Of a stretch of 64,000 nt of DNA, positions 20,558 to 32,372 are shown in pieces. Each line of letters starts with the position of its first letter. Positions within the stretch are counted from its first letter, which is position 1. The stretch is from Lophium mytilinum. Its lineage: Eukaryota; Ascomycota; Dothideomycetes; Mytilinidiales; Mytilinidiaceae. Location: NCBI GenBank assembly GCA_010093605.1, contig MU004182.1, forward strand, positions 1,025,032-1,089,031, written 5' to 3'. Both the position numbers and the translations under genes were made by a program. The notes below the pieces were generated by a model. It did not search any database. It saw nothing but the letters and a program-made list of their open reading frames with translations, and was not told the DNA's origin.

Positions 20558-22119
20558 ATGCCCCTCTCCTCATTGCCCGTCCGCCTCGCCATGGAGACCG
20601 AATCTTCACCAACCGAGCCGTTCCCTCTTGGAAACCGGGTGATTCACGCTAACATACAATCTATCGAGCCTGAAGGCGACGATGGCTCCCCCGACAACTC
20701 CCAGGGCGTCCTTTCTGATGAGCAGAAGAACGCGCGAAATGCATCCTCAGAGATGCAGCTCTGGTGGGATGAAGCCATAGCAAAGAAGTAAGTTCCCTCT
20801 TCCACCACCCTTTAGTTTTGTATATCGACTAACAGATTACTTTAGTATGGAGCTGCCGGATTATTATCGCAATGTCTCTGTCTTGATCATTAAGTGGGAC
20901 GACGAGCTCGACGAGTTAAAGACAGGTCCAGAGGTATTCAATCGCAACACAGCTATGCTTGCATCATTGCCTGACATACGCAAAGGTCATCGAGCTCGAC
21001 GCCCTTTTCCGCAACTCCTTCCACTACAACACGCGCATCGTAGAATTGAACGTGGCGAAGAAGCCTCAACATCAGCTCAACCGTCATATCAGCACCTTTG
21101 TAGAAGACTGTGATGGAGAAAATGTGAGTCGTCTGCCTCGGCGAAGGGGAATTATGAAATGGAGGAGAACTAATGCAAATACTCAGAACCTCATGATCGT
21201 ATATTACACGGGCCACGGCGTATACAGAGAACACGAAAGATACTTGGAGTTGACGGCTTCCACGAAGCTCAGTGTGAAAAGAGGCCTCAATATTGCTGCA
21301 CAGGCCAATTGGGACAAGGCTGAAGAAGCTCTTCGGGACGAAAATGTTGATGGGGATGTTTTGACAATCCTCGATACTTGCTTCTCTAGCAATCTGACCA
21401 AATCAGGGAGGGAGGACACAAGAACGTATGAGCTGCTCAGTGCCTGTGGACTGGATGGGACAACAGCGAGGCCCGGTGAGAACTCTTTCACACGAGCTCT
21501 AATTGACTCTATGAAGGAGCTTTTGGTAGAATTCCCAGATCGCTCCTTTACGACCTTCCACCTAAACCAGCGGATCATCCTACACCCGAACCGGAGAGAT
21601 ACTCCCTCGCTGCTATGGGACAGACTGCGACATCATGAGCGCCACATCCGCCTCTGTCCGCTCAAACCAGAAAGTGACCAGACACGTAAACGTCGTCCAC
21701 CTCCTGGCGGTTACCTCACGTTGAGGTTCGCCATACGGGACGAGAAGCTTAATAGCGAGCAAATCCAACTGTTAACACGACACCTCTCTGAAGCTTTCAA
21801 CAACAAAGCTATGATTGGTGTGCGTAGTATTGATTGGATGGGCATAAAACCAGCCCGAGTGCGACACTTCAGGCGCGCTGCGCTTGCCCTCCAAGCGTGC
21901 CAACAATGGAAGAAAATGGTCAAACGGAGACGACTTCAAAGGATGCAGCAGCACCCGACACCTGAATCCGACCAAACGTTCCTTGGGCCCAACCGAAAAC
22001 GAACACAGGATGAAATGTCCTTCGAGCCGGCTGACGAACGGGAGTCGAAAAGAGACAAGCATTCTCACCACCCAAGGGTGCAATGCCCTATGATCAGTCC
22101 TTTGACTCCACCATCATAA
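20558..22119 (+). CDS. Stand-alone caspase-like (C14 / metacaspase-like) protein, 462 aa
   Basis: Exons 20558-20787, 20846-20933, 20986-21123 and 21187-22119. The third intron (63 bp) is in frame and free of stops, so it could be retained. A first strand SVLIIKWDDEL and helices lead to the catalytic His in VYYTGHG (about residue 162) and the catalytic Cys in ILDTCFSS (about residue 217), the pair that defines the fold. After the p20-like part comes a FTTFHLNQRI segment, then a basic C-terminal region. No NACHT, ankyrin or TPR partner domain is attached, unlike many fungal death-related proteins. The start could also be the ATG at 20591. Substrate is unknown; an Asp- or Lys/Arg-specific protease role is inference. 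Confidence 0.82.
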
Positions 22120-23073
22120 TCCGGTTCTTTCCGTTTCAATTACTTTCGCTCCTCGGTCATTATTCTCTCATAGATACCCGTAGTCGCCCGCTACACCTTC
22201 AATCCGTTGTCGATTTGGAGTTATGCTTTCTATGGCGACAATCTTCAAGCCGCTTGCGTTGTACCAGGGAAGGTAGCAACTTTAATTTTCTCATTTGTCA
22301 ATTGTATGATATTGAAGGACAAAGGACAGTTGTCTCTCTATGGTAGAATCTTTAAAGGCTAGTTTGAGTGCAGCATACAAACACATCGCCGATCTCACAA
22401 ACATTACCGTTTCTGCGGTCTCCATTCTATTGCAAACAACTAATACTGAAGGCCCCCGCGAACACAAACCCCAGTTTACTACTACATAAGCCTTTCTATC
22501 CCGATTTTTAGCTCTTCTTCATGGGTTTCAGCTTACTGCTTGCCCTGTTGTGTAAATTCTTGCTCTCGAACGAGGGAGTAAGGTACACTGTCCTCTCCAC
22601 AAATTTTCATCATGTTACACACCCTCTTTCTCTCTATTTTCTTTCCTCTAGCGTTCTTCATGGACCGTGTACAACATCTTACCACTGCTTGTGGGGCCTC
22701 AACCCATGTTCGGTTTTATAATACGATCTAATACTGGCTTTTGGACAACTGGTAAGCTTGCGAGGCTACCTCGGACGGTGGTAGAAAGCTGTACACAAAC
22801 TGGTGTTCTGCCATTCGTATACTCGGGCCTATTCGCCCGCTGACAACATATGACTTAGCTTTCGACAGTGTTATTTCGCCAAAGTATATACTGCTTTCCT
22901 CTCGCACAACCCCTTAGTTGTAGCTTAGGTACAACACCATAGCGGCGAGCGAGCCTGCAGTGAATGCCGATCACGCGAAAACCACAGCCCTGAAGCCGTT
23001 GTGCTGCCGCGATCAATTCACATTTTGTGACCCTTCCTTAACTATTAGAACCCGAATACAGCATTGATATAAG
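22120..23073. other. Intergenic with repeat remnant F
   Basis: Between the caspase-like and RING/IBR-like genes, both on plus. Bases about 22713-22785 match the middle of the dispersed repeat (TTTTGGACAACT and GAGGCTACCTCGGACGGTG). No supported gene. Confidence 0.5.
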
Positions 23074-23928
23074 ATGCTCAACTATACAAATCACACCTCA
23101 ACCACCCCTTTCGTACCTACCACCACCACCACAACCGGCACAAGCGCCTTGTCTGTTCGATACTTTTCGGGGATCCAAATGCCACAATCGGACTCGTCTG
23201 TACTCGCTGAAGACCACCAAGTTACAGACGTTAACCCAATCGTGTCCGATGCTAAGAATGGTTCTGAAGAACCCTTTTGCAAGATCTGCCTCGAGCACCC
23301 ACAAGTGGGTAATCAGCTGATCCGCATGAGCTGCAACGAGCACTGGGTCTGCGTAGGATGTGCTACCAGGGCCATTCAGACAAAGGTGGACGGGCAATAC
23401 GAGTATCCTCCCAGAGTCTGTTGCGGATATGGTGATATCGATCCTGCAGATCACCCACAGCTCTTCTCCAAAGAGTTGGTTGCCGAGTACAACCTTCGCT
23501 CTATTGAATTTGCCACATTCGCGGATGACAGGCGGTATTGCGGGAATATTTCGTGTATGGCGTTCCTCGATCCCGACACGTACTGCATGCGCGAGGAGTA
23601 CTTCGTCAGCCTCTTCCGCTACGCAACGTGTCCGATGGAGGCTTGTCAGAGTATGACCTGCGTGGAGTGCAAGCAAACACTGGATGCCTCGCAGCTCGCA
23701 ACGCATGTCGGAAAGTGCAATCCTGAAGACAAACCGGATATCCCACTGGGTGATGAGATGAAGAGTTGTCCATCGTGCCACTACATCGTTGCAATTCCGC
23801 TGGAGTGCTTCAGGGCCCAGTGTCTCAACTGTCATGAGAATTTTTGTTGGAAGTGTCTGAAAATCTGGACGGGGCCGCACGGCTGTCCGACTTGGCAGGC
23901 GGAACCGGATCGAGGGTGGGATATTTGA
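23074..23928 (+). CDS. RING/IBR (RBR-like) E3 ubiquitin ligase, 284 aa
   Basis: Single exon. The N-terminal 60 residues are Thr/Ser-rich and disordered. A RING-like set starts at FCKICLEHP (about residue 69), followed by an IBR-like CGNISCMAF...CPMEACQSMTCVECK block and a RING2-like block CPSCHYIVAIPLECFRAQC...CWKC. In RING2 the Cys of PLEC falls where RBR ligases carry their catalytic Cys. Length is close to short fungal IBR proteins. It lies about 950 bp downstream of the caspase-like gene on the same strand; functional link is not shown. Confidence 0.82.
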   Translation: MLNYTNHTSTTPFVPTTTTTTGTSALSVRYFSGIQMPQSDSSVLAEDHQVTDVNPIVSDAKNGSEEPFCKICLEHPQVGNQLIRMSCNEHWVCVGCATRAIQTKVDGQYEYPPRVCCGYGDIDPADHPQLFSKELVAEYNLRSIEFATFADDRRYCGNISCMAFLDPDTYCMREEYFVSLFRYATCPMEACQSMTCVECKQTLDASQLATHVGKCNPEDKPDIPLGDEMKSCPSCHYIVAIPLECFRAQCLNCHENFCWKCLKIWTGPHGCPTWQAEPDRGWDI

Positions 23929-24313
23929 GGAAGATTGATCATCGCTACGCTACATTCAAAGAGATATATATAATTGACGGTACTAGGCCATAAGTTTAGG
24001 CACACTCATTCATCACTGCTTGGCTCGAGTTCTGCGCACTCGACACCACTATCAGGGGTAGCTCCGCTAATGTGCCACGGCTTAGTCAAGAGGCAGCCTG
24101 ATCTATGCTGCTTGAAATTCGACATCCGCCTACAGGTTTGTATTTGTGTGGGGGTTCTCCAGACAGTGGCGAACGACTGTGCATAGAATCCTGATCTGCC
24201 GCTGTATCTACATTTTTCTGCCACTGTCTGAAGCCCTCCAGCTCATTCAATTTTTTTCTTCAAATGTAGGCGTCCCTGTGTGCCGAAACAGGAGCAATGA
24301 GCCTGAACCTCAT
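23929..24313. other. Convergent intergenic, nothing recognised
   Basis: Tail-to-tail gap between the RING/IBR gene and the methyltransferase gene; probably two 3' UTRs. Confidence 0.5.
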
Positions 24314-25515
24314 TCATTTCTTGATGAACGGCGCCTTCTCTAGGGCTCCCGCCTGAATTCTCCATACCTCCCTTCCCAAACTCATCAGCTCCGACCCAAA
24401 CTCTCTTAGTATATCTTCTGCATTCAGACATGCCGCTTGGAGCTCTTCCTTATGTTCTTCATCCGTTCCAAAAGTCGCGGCCTTCCACTGCCTCTTCCAC
24501 CTTTCCACCGCCAATCCAGCCTCACAGTGCTGGCCCTGAATGTTGGTAGCAATCATGTAGAAGGATGAGCGCTTGGCATGGTGTTTTGCCGGCTTGAAGA
24601 GCTTGATTGAAGAGAACTTGCTGAACATATACAGCAAGCTAACGGTGTGCGGGGCCTCAACTTTATGGAGAAGAACGACCATAGTCCCGCCAACCTTGAC
24701 ATGCTGAAGCCCAATGGCAAGTTGAGTGACTGTTAGCCTCAAGGCCTGCCGGTTCTCTTTGTCGGCGGCCCGGACGTGGGTACGCAGGATCTGACCGTCG
24801 CACAGGACGAGATCGAATAGTTGTCTAGGGTCTAATTGTTGTGGTAGCATATTCTTTGCTTCGGGATGATCTGCTGAGAAGTTCGTGACGCCTACATCTG
24901 CAGCAAGCATCGTAACGTCAAGGAATTTGAGCGTTACGTTGGGATCGTTTCGATAGTTGGGTAAAAGCACCTTATGCCCTCCCTTGTCAATAGGCAAGCT
25001 GAACCCCAGAGCGTGGGCTCCAGGATTCAAACTCAGCGCTGTCGCAAGAAAGCCGCCGGGGGCCATACATATGTCCAGAATAGCCGGGCTGCTTGCAGTC
25101 GTCTTCGCTATCGCCAGTGCGCCGTTGGATAGGTTCATCTCTTGGCCGATCTCCTTCATCATCTTGTAGAAAATCACAGCCATTTTTGCGTCCGCGTTGT
25201 CGGCATCGTGGCGTTGTTTTTTGAAGTATTCATCGCCTTTTGGATTGCTCCATCCCTGTCTCAGTTAGCGTCGTCGCCCTGGAGTCGAGTGAGAGCCATG
25301 ACGCAGAGTTTATTTACCTGCTTTCGAAGTTCGGTTAGTCGCCGGAATTCTGCGACGTTCTCCTGCAGAAACTGTGTTATCATGGAGCTAGCACGTTGTG
25401 CCTCTTCGTCGCGAGGCCATTGCGATTGGTACATGGTCTTTTGGGGGTCGGTTTTTAGTGCATCTTGGAGCAAGACATCATTTGTCTCCATCACTCGGCG
25501 TGTAGCCGTGGCCAT
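24314..25515 (-). CDS. FtsJ-like SAM-dependent methyltransferase, 379 aa
   Basis: Exons 25318-25515 and 24314-25255 with a 62-bp intron. Motif I is ILDICMAPGGF (about residues 125-135), the SAM-binding loop of the FtsJ/RrmJ fold; DLVLCDG and GGTMVVLLHK follow at the expected spacing and supply the Asp and second Lys of the K-D-K-E set. The final Glu is not evident (the strand reads SSFYMIATN), so catalysis of 2'-O-methylation is likely but not certain. The N-terminal 90 residues are helical and specific to fungal members. Substrate is unknown. Confidence 0.8.
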
Positions 25516-25935
25516 TGATCTTCGGGGGGAACAAATAAATTGATGGGTCGTATATTTTTGAAGTTAGTGGGAGCGTTTGCAATACCAACATACCCTGATA
25601 CTGTAAGGGAATGATTCACTGTAGCCTTGAACGTACGTGGCGCGTGTAGGTTGGCTTCTGAGACAGCTTTCAATTGTCACAAAGGCTAGCCTCCTTCAGA
25701 CACTGTCTTGACCGGGCGCCTAATCAAGACAAGACCATGATGCAGGGACGCATATTAGAAGTTCTTGTTATCATCGTGCATTGAGCCCTCCAACTATGCC
25801 TTGCCATTGTGCGCCACTTACCTAGGTACTCCAAACACCATGACGAAATGCAACCAGAAAATGCCCTGTCCAAATGCACCCTGCATCATTATCCCCTCAC
25901 GATAACAGTGACCTATGCAAATAAGTAGACTGAAC
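25516..25935. other. Intergenic between two minus-strand genes
   Basis: Holds the promoter of the methyltransferase and the 3' UTR of the PHAF1 homologue; nothing else recognised. Confidence 0.5.
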
Positions 25936-27603
25936 TCAGTAGACGGTCAAGCATCCCACAGCCCCGTTCTTCAGCACCTCGAAGATCATACCCGGGAAGC
26001 CGAAGAGCTCCACATTCCCCACGCTACCATCTGCTGCATCTGTGTTCACAGAAGACGCATTCGCAAACTTCTTCTTCATCCCGGACGCATCTTCCCAACC
26101 ACCTAGAAGCTCGCAACTACTTCCAGGGCTATCGCCCCAGCCACGATTGAGCGCCATGCCGCGTTGCTGCAGTCGCTCTTCCTCTTCGCTTTCGTAGTAC
26201 GATTTGAAAACCTCTCTCAGCCGCCCTGAAATATCTGCAAAGCGCATTTCTGAGTTGAGAGGGTCCTTATACTGTCCGGATGGGACATGCTCTAACGTCC
26301 ATCGGCTCCGGCGGTGGCGGTTGAATTGATAGGACCCTGGAATGTTGCCGTGAAAGATGATTTTGGTGGCTGTGAGGTGATTTAAAGGCTGAGCGCTAAG
26401 TGCACCCTCTTCGTTCTCGTCAAGCTCACGGCGTTCTGATGTAGGCGAGGCCGGTGAGATCTGCGTGGGTTGCGAGATCAGAATGTCGATTCCGTGATGA
26501 TAATAATTATAAAAGTGTTCTGCGGCGGCTACTTCTCGCTCATTGGCCTCGGCAACCAAATCGTCGTCGTCCTCCCATTCATCCTCATTGTCAGTGCCGA
26601 CTATTGAGCCATGATCAGAGTCCAACACATCATCGTGTCCATCACGTGAGATACCCCCGGCTGAATTCTCCGACGCATCGCTGGCCCGTCGCTCTTTGTG
26701 AATGGACAGCCTGTGGTCGTTCTTTCGGTATATTGAGTCAGGCGCACCAAGTTCCATGATCAGGTCCTGAGGGGTTGTTTCGCTTAAGATGAGCCAGAAA
26801 GATGGGCTAGATCGGCGAACCAGTTCTATCCTGCCTTCGCCGTGTATTCTTGCAGTTTCGATTTCATCCGGACCACCATCCTTGCCCTTCCCTGCAAGAG
26901 TGAGGGATCTTGGGTTAGGCGGAATCGCTGTGAACAGAGTTCCGCGTGCCTTTTGCCAGGATTCCCCACTGAACACTGCCATGGAAGTCGCAGGTCCGGT
27001 CGCCGAGGACGAAAGTAACGAGATGAAGTCTTTCTTTGGCGAAAAGGCGGAGTGCTGCACCGGAAAGTTGAAAGCAATCCCAGGATACGAAAGGTTGTAT
27101 ACCCCTCGCACATCCCCCTCATCCTTTGGCGGGAGATATTCACCGCCGTAGGTAGGTCCTAATAGCTTATCATAAATATGCCGGAACCTTGGGCCAGCCG
27201 GTCCTGACATAACCCCTCCAGCTCCGTCCGGTGCCTTGAACACCTCTACGTCTTTATATACCAGCTTGGCTTTCACAAAGTCTCGGATTTCGATGAGTCT
27301 GAGTCGTTGATCAGGTCCATCAAACTGTAGCCGCAGCCCATTTTCAGGGAGAACGAGGTGGATCGGCGTGGTAATGGGTTGGTCGAGGTCGTGGTATAGT
27401 TCAAATTTGGGGAAGGCTTTGACTTCGGTTTTAATGGTGGTGAGAGTTTCATGGAGCGAGCATCCGAGGGCTGTTCTTAGCAGTTATTAGAAAATGCAAG
27501 CTCGAAAGAGGACGTGGTGCAGTCTCGAAGCTGCGAACGTACTCATGAAGCCCACTGAGCGGCCAGGAACCACTTGCATGGTAGTGTTATCTAAGTTGTC
27601 CAT
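25936..27603 (-). CDS. PHAF1 / UPF0183 (C16orf70-type) protein, 531 aa
   Basis: Exons 27543-27603 and 25936-27470 with a 72-bp intron. The short first exon supplies the conserved VVPGRSVGF start, and the second continues LGCSLHETL, then GLRLQFDGPDQRLRLIEI and YNLSYPGIAFNFP, all hallmarks of the UPF0183/PHAF1 family. A long acidic low-complexity insert (about residues 280-330) is typical of fungal members. The animal protein works at the phagophore in autophagy; the fungal role is inferred by homology. It is divergent from the kinesin-5 gene with a 580-bp shared upstream region. Confidence 0.88.
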
Positions 27604-28183
27604 ACCTCACAGGGCTGCGAGGTGGTGTTTGGGGGAGTTGGGTGTATAGTCAGGGCCGGAGGTGGTTTTGTATCCTCGTGCAGCGTTCACGAGGCTGGTG
27701 AGACAACAAATGTGGAGTCATAGGGGCGCCACAGCTCAGAACATGATATGGTGCAGACCAAAAGGGGTCATAAGGGTAGAGTCGACCACTTGGATTCTTC
27801 TGCAGAGCTGGGTAGTCGGTGCCTTGGGATCTCAGGTTGCTTGATGGCGGGGAGGTATGCAGTTGAACGGAAATGCGCGCCGGTCTGACGGGAGGACTAA
27901 GGTGCTACCACGAGGTGACTAGGCCAAAGAGTGTGCTTGTCACTGTCTAGGGTAAATGAGTGAGTTACTGGATATCCGAAGGCCTCAACGTGAATGCGAG
28001 ATGTCCCAGATGACAGAAGTGGAGCGCGGAGCACGTGATGGCGATAAGATAAGGAACGACCCCTGTCGGCTTGGCGCGGTTCCTTGTTGACCAAAACAAA
28101 CCCGGCCCTCGCATAAACACAGCAATCAACTCTCCACGAGCATTGCTAACCACACCGCAACACCACCATATTCAGCCCTGAAT
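27604..28183. promoter_or_regulatory. Shared divergent promoter region, PHAF1 and kinesin-5
   Basis: 580 bp between two start codons that point away from each other. No specific binding site is claimed. Confidence 0.5.
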
Positions 28184-31100
28184 ATGTCCGGCCTTCCTCG
28201 GGGCGTCCATCCACCCAAGAAGGTTCCCACAATGCGGCCCAGCACTCGACCTCCCATGAACATGCGCGGCCGGTCTGGCACACCTGCGCTAAACGGTCGA
28301 GCCTCACCAACCGATTCCGTCGCATCATTTGCAACCAACGCTTCACGAGCCCGGTCGCCAGCAACATCGCAGATTGGAGGGAAAAGGAAAGAAAGAGATT
28401 TTGATAATGATGGCGGTGAAGAAACGAACATCAATGTCGTTGTCCGGTGTCGAGGCCGTAATGACCGCGAGGTCCGCGAGAATAGTGGCGTCGTGGTATC
28501 AACAGATGGAATCAAGGGAAAGACGGTCGGCCTGTCCATGGGCCCCAGTGCGCTGAGTAACAAGACGTACTCCTTCGACAAGGTGTTTTCGCCCGCTGCA
28601 GATCAGGGCATTATCTTCGATGAAGTAGTTGCGCCTATACTTGATGAGGTATGCACACGAGATTGCCGCTCGATAGCAAGCTAACAGTTGTCCAAGGTGT
28701 TGAGTGGCTTCAATTGTACAATCTTCGCGTACGGCCAAACTGGAACTGGTAAAACATATACTATGTCTGGCGACATTTCCGACATGCTTCCTCAGCCAGA
28801 CGCGGCCGGCATCATCCCGCGAGCTCTGTATTCGCTGTTCAACAAACTGGAAAGCGAAGATTCAGAGCATTCAGTAAAATGCTCCTTCATTGAGCTGTAC
28901 AACGAAGAACTTCGCGATCTCCTCTCACCTGACGACGGTGTCAAGCTGAAAATATATAATGATGAAGGAGGCAAGAAGGGTCACAGCTCCACAATGGTAC
29001 AGGGTGTGGAAGAGTCGCACATCAAGTCCGCCGCCAAAGGAATTCAGCTTTTACGCGAAGGTAGCCACAAGCGCCAGGTTGCAGCGACAAAATGCAATGA
29101 CCTGAGTTCCCGAAGCCACACTGTTTTCACAGTCACAGTCTACATGAAGCGAACAACCGACACTGGAGAAGATTTTATCAGTGCTGGAAAGCTCAACTTG
29201 GTCGATTTGGCCGGCAGTGAGAACATCCAACGTAGTGGAGCTGAGAACAAGCGCGCCGCAGAAGCAGGTCTCATCAACAAGAGCTTATTAACCCTGGGAC
29301 GTGTTATCAATGCCCTGGTTGAACGAGGACCCCACATTCCGTACCGAGAGTCCAAGTTGACGCGTTTGCTACAAGACTCTTTAGGCGGACGAACCAAGAC
29401 CTGTATCATCGCCACACTATCACCAGCGAAGAGCAATCTAGAGGAGACGATTTCCACTTTGGACTACGCCTTTCGAGCGAAGAACATCCGGAATAAGCCA
29501 CAAATCAATCAGATGGTCTCAAAAAAGACCCTGCTCAGGGAATTCACCGGCGAGATCGAGAAGTTGAAGAGCGAGCTCATCGCAACCCGTCAACGAAATG
29601 GTGTCTATCTCACACAAGAGTCGTACGAAGAAATCATGACTGAGAGCGAGTCGAGAAGGATTCTTAGCGAGGAACAGCGCGACAAGCTTGAGACCATGGA
29701 AGTGAACCTCCGAAACAAAGTCCAGGAACTGTTTTCTCTTACAAGTAACTTCAACAGCATGAAGAAAGACAACGAAGCGACGAAATTGGTTCTCGAGGGG
29801 ACGAAGAGTCTACTTGAGAAAACCGAGGTAGTTCTAGCTCATACTCGACAGAACCTGGCCGACGAAGCATCGATGAGAAGAGCGCATGAGAAGACAGAAG
29901 AGGAACTGGCTACCATTGGCCACGACTTGATATCTACCCTGGGGAAGACAACGACTGATCTTGGCGGGCTGCACTCCAAGCTGCGCCGTAGATCAGATCT
30001 TCATACCGAAAACCGGAAGCACTGGACATCGACACAGTCCGAAGTTTCGGAAACGACACTTCTCGTAGAAAACCGCATTGCTGAGTTCCAAGCTCAGCAA
30101 GATCAGTTGATGCAAACTTTAGCATCTCGGATGCAAGGATTTGTTCAGGATGAGCTCATAAAACTCGGAACTTCACAATCATTTCTGCAGGAGAAGGTCA
30201 AGTCCTTCGAGTCTTCCAAAATGGAAGTGAATGAGCAAACTGCTAAGGCTAGAGATGATATGAATGAGGTGCTGGAAGAGATCAAGACGCTACGAGAAGA
30301 TGTCAAGGAGAAGGTTGGAGCTGGTCTCGATGACCTAACAGCTGCTGCTCAAAAGATTTCTGCGGGAATCGTGACGGAGTTGGACGCGTTCCATACCCAG
30401 GTAAAGATGATTCGCGCAATACCCAATAGAGTTTGAACATGTTACTGACGCTTTCATAGCTACACTCGTCATATATTGGTCTAGGCCGCGATTTCAAGGA
30501 CACCTTCACTGACCTAATCAAGCACCTCCACGAACAACAAGGCGAGGCAGATCAGCTCCGACAGCAAATCGTGCAGGCGGATACGGCTCTTTTGGCGGCC
30601 AACAAGTCTGCGCAAGGTCGACTTTCGCAAATGATAGAAGAAGAGAAGCTCAAAGCTGCAGAGGAGCGGCAAAATCTTCTGACGCAGATGACAAGCCTAA
30701 TAAATTCAAACGCAGAAGCACAAGAAAGCCGGTTCGCCGGCAAGATCCTCAACGTCAACGAAAGCATTGATTCTTCGCATGCCGCCTATCACATCACCCA
30801 CAATGCCTATAACCAGGGTGTCGACAACTGGCTGGGCAAGTCGAAAGATATCATCGGTGGCGTGACGAGATCAAGAGACAACGTGAAGGCAAAGATCAAG
30901 GCTGACTTTTCCGTAAGTCAACATTCTCTGCTCTTTGCAAAATTATGCTAATCAATTCCAGGCGGCAAACGACCACACAACCTCCCTTCGCAACACCACG
31001 ACTTCCGTGCACGATAGTACTGTAGAAATTGTGTCTGCTCAGAAAGCGCACATGGATACTCAGCTCCATTCCCTGGATGAGATCGTGTCACGAGTCCGCG

Positions 31101-31924
31101 CACAGAACAATACTCATCACGCCGCTCATACCTCCTCTTTGGGCTCGCTAGCTTCAAATGTACAGTCATCTTACTCCAGCATCGATGAGCACCTGTCGAC
31201 TTCATTCGACCGTGTTAAAGAGCTCGACACCGACATGACATCTCATACGTCCACCCTCCAATCTATGCTCCCGCAACTTGCTTCCGAAGCTGAGATACGG
31301 GCTCCGCTGCGAGACCTCCGCGCAGGGATCGAGGACCAGACCTTGTTTGAGTACGTACCTACAGGAGAGACTCCCCAACGCATGCAGTACGCGTATCCTT
31401 CTACACTACCCAGGACCGAACCACATGACTCGTTGTTGTCACGTCTCCGTGGTCGCCCAGAGTCAGCATCGGATCCAAACCGGAGCCCGACTAAGGGAAT
31501 GGTTTTCAACGACCCTGCCTCTTCACCCACAGAACTCGTTGGATCAACTCTCTTTGCTGCGTCGACGAATATTCGACCTTCCAGTGCTGCAAGTGCAGGC
31601 ACAGCACCGAGTCTCAGGGAGCTGGATGTGAACATTGTCACGGGGGACCTTTCAGCCTCCGCTCCGGCATCAACCTTTGCGACTCCCTCCGAGCTTGACA
31701 AAGTTGCCATGCCCCCGCTCAAGCGGCAGAATACGAACGCAGGAGCTAGCGATGGCGGCATTAGCAAGCTGCCTATGAAATCAATGAATAAGAAGGGGAT
31801 GCGGAAGACGGTGGCCGGTGTAGGTATGGGCCCTGGTGTTGGTGACAGAGAGAACCTACCTGTGGTCAACTTCAGCGCAAGCGTAGGGCCCGGAAGGAGG
31901 AGACTCAGAAGTCACGAGAACTGA
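28184..31924 (+). CDS. bimC: Kinesin-5 (BimC/Eg5/Cut7) mitotic motor, 1194 aa
   Basis: Exons 28184-28648, 28697-30400, 30460-30912 and 30962-31924. The motor domain (about 83-440) has the P-loop GQTGTGKTY, SSRSH, DLAGSE and the long coiled coils of kinesin-5. The tail holds a BimC box, VPTGETPQR (about residue 1008), with the CDK-site Thr. For the first intron I chose the acceptor CCAAG before VLSGFNC, because the earlier CAG lies directly on the CTAAC branch and would add three residues against the family. It makes plus-end-directed homotetramers that push spindle poles apart. The 3' end is Gly- and Lys-rich and strongly G-rich. Confidence 0.95.
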
Positions 31925-32372
31925 AAGGAAAAGTATGAGTTTGGAGTAGTGAGAGGCGTTGATGGTTGTGGCGGTAATCAAATGCATGTTGGGTGGTTCT
32001 ACAAGGTTTCTGATCGACGAAGGGCTTGATACCCGGTTGGCTTGCGTTGTGTGGGCACTTTTTTATAGGAGGCTGGAGTCTGTTCCGATTTCTTCATTAG
32101 CGTTTCTCATGGCGTAGCGTAGATTTCTCCGGAACATAATTCATTGGAGTGGACTCCTATCTGGCTATTGTACTTGGTAGTCCAAGACCCTGGAAATGTT
32201 GCTATACTGCGATTGTCTTAGCGTGGCTTGTGCACCCGGCATCTCAAAGTCAACGTCTGACGCCGGTTTAGGTGAGCATCATCCATCCGATGCCCCATCT
32301 CCAGCGTTGAGAAGCCTTTCAAGCTGGCCACAATCAATAGTTTACATCCGTATTTGTTGCTTACTTACCGCG
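31925..32372. other. Intergenic, nothing recognised
   Basis: Kinesin-5 3' UTR and promoter of the F-box-like gene. The next gene's frame is open from 32196 but those extra residues look non-coding. Confidence 0.5.

Noticed and set aside
30935-31924. The last kinesin-5 exon as a separate gene starting at 30935
   Set aside because: The stretch 30935-30961 is the end of an intron; splice signals and coiled-coil phase join it to the motor gene.
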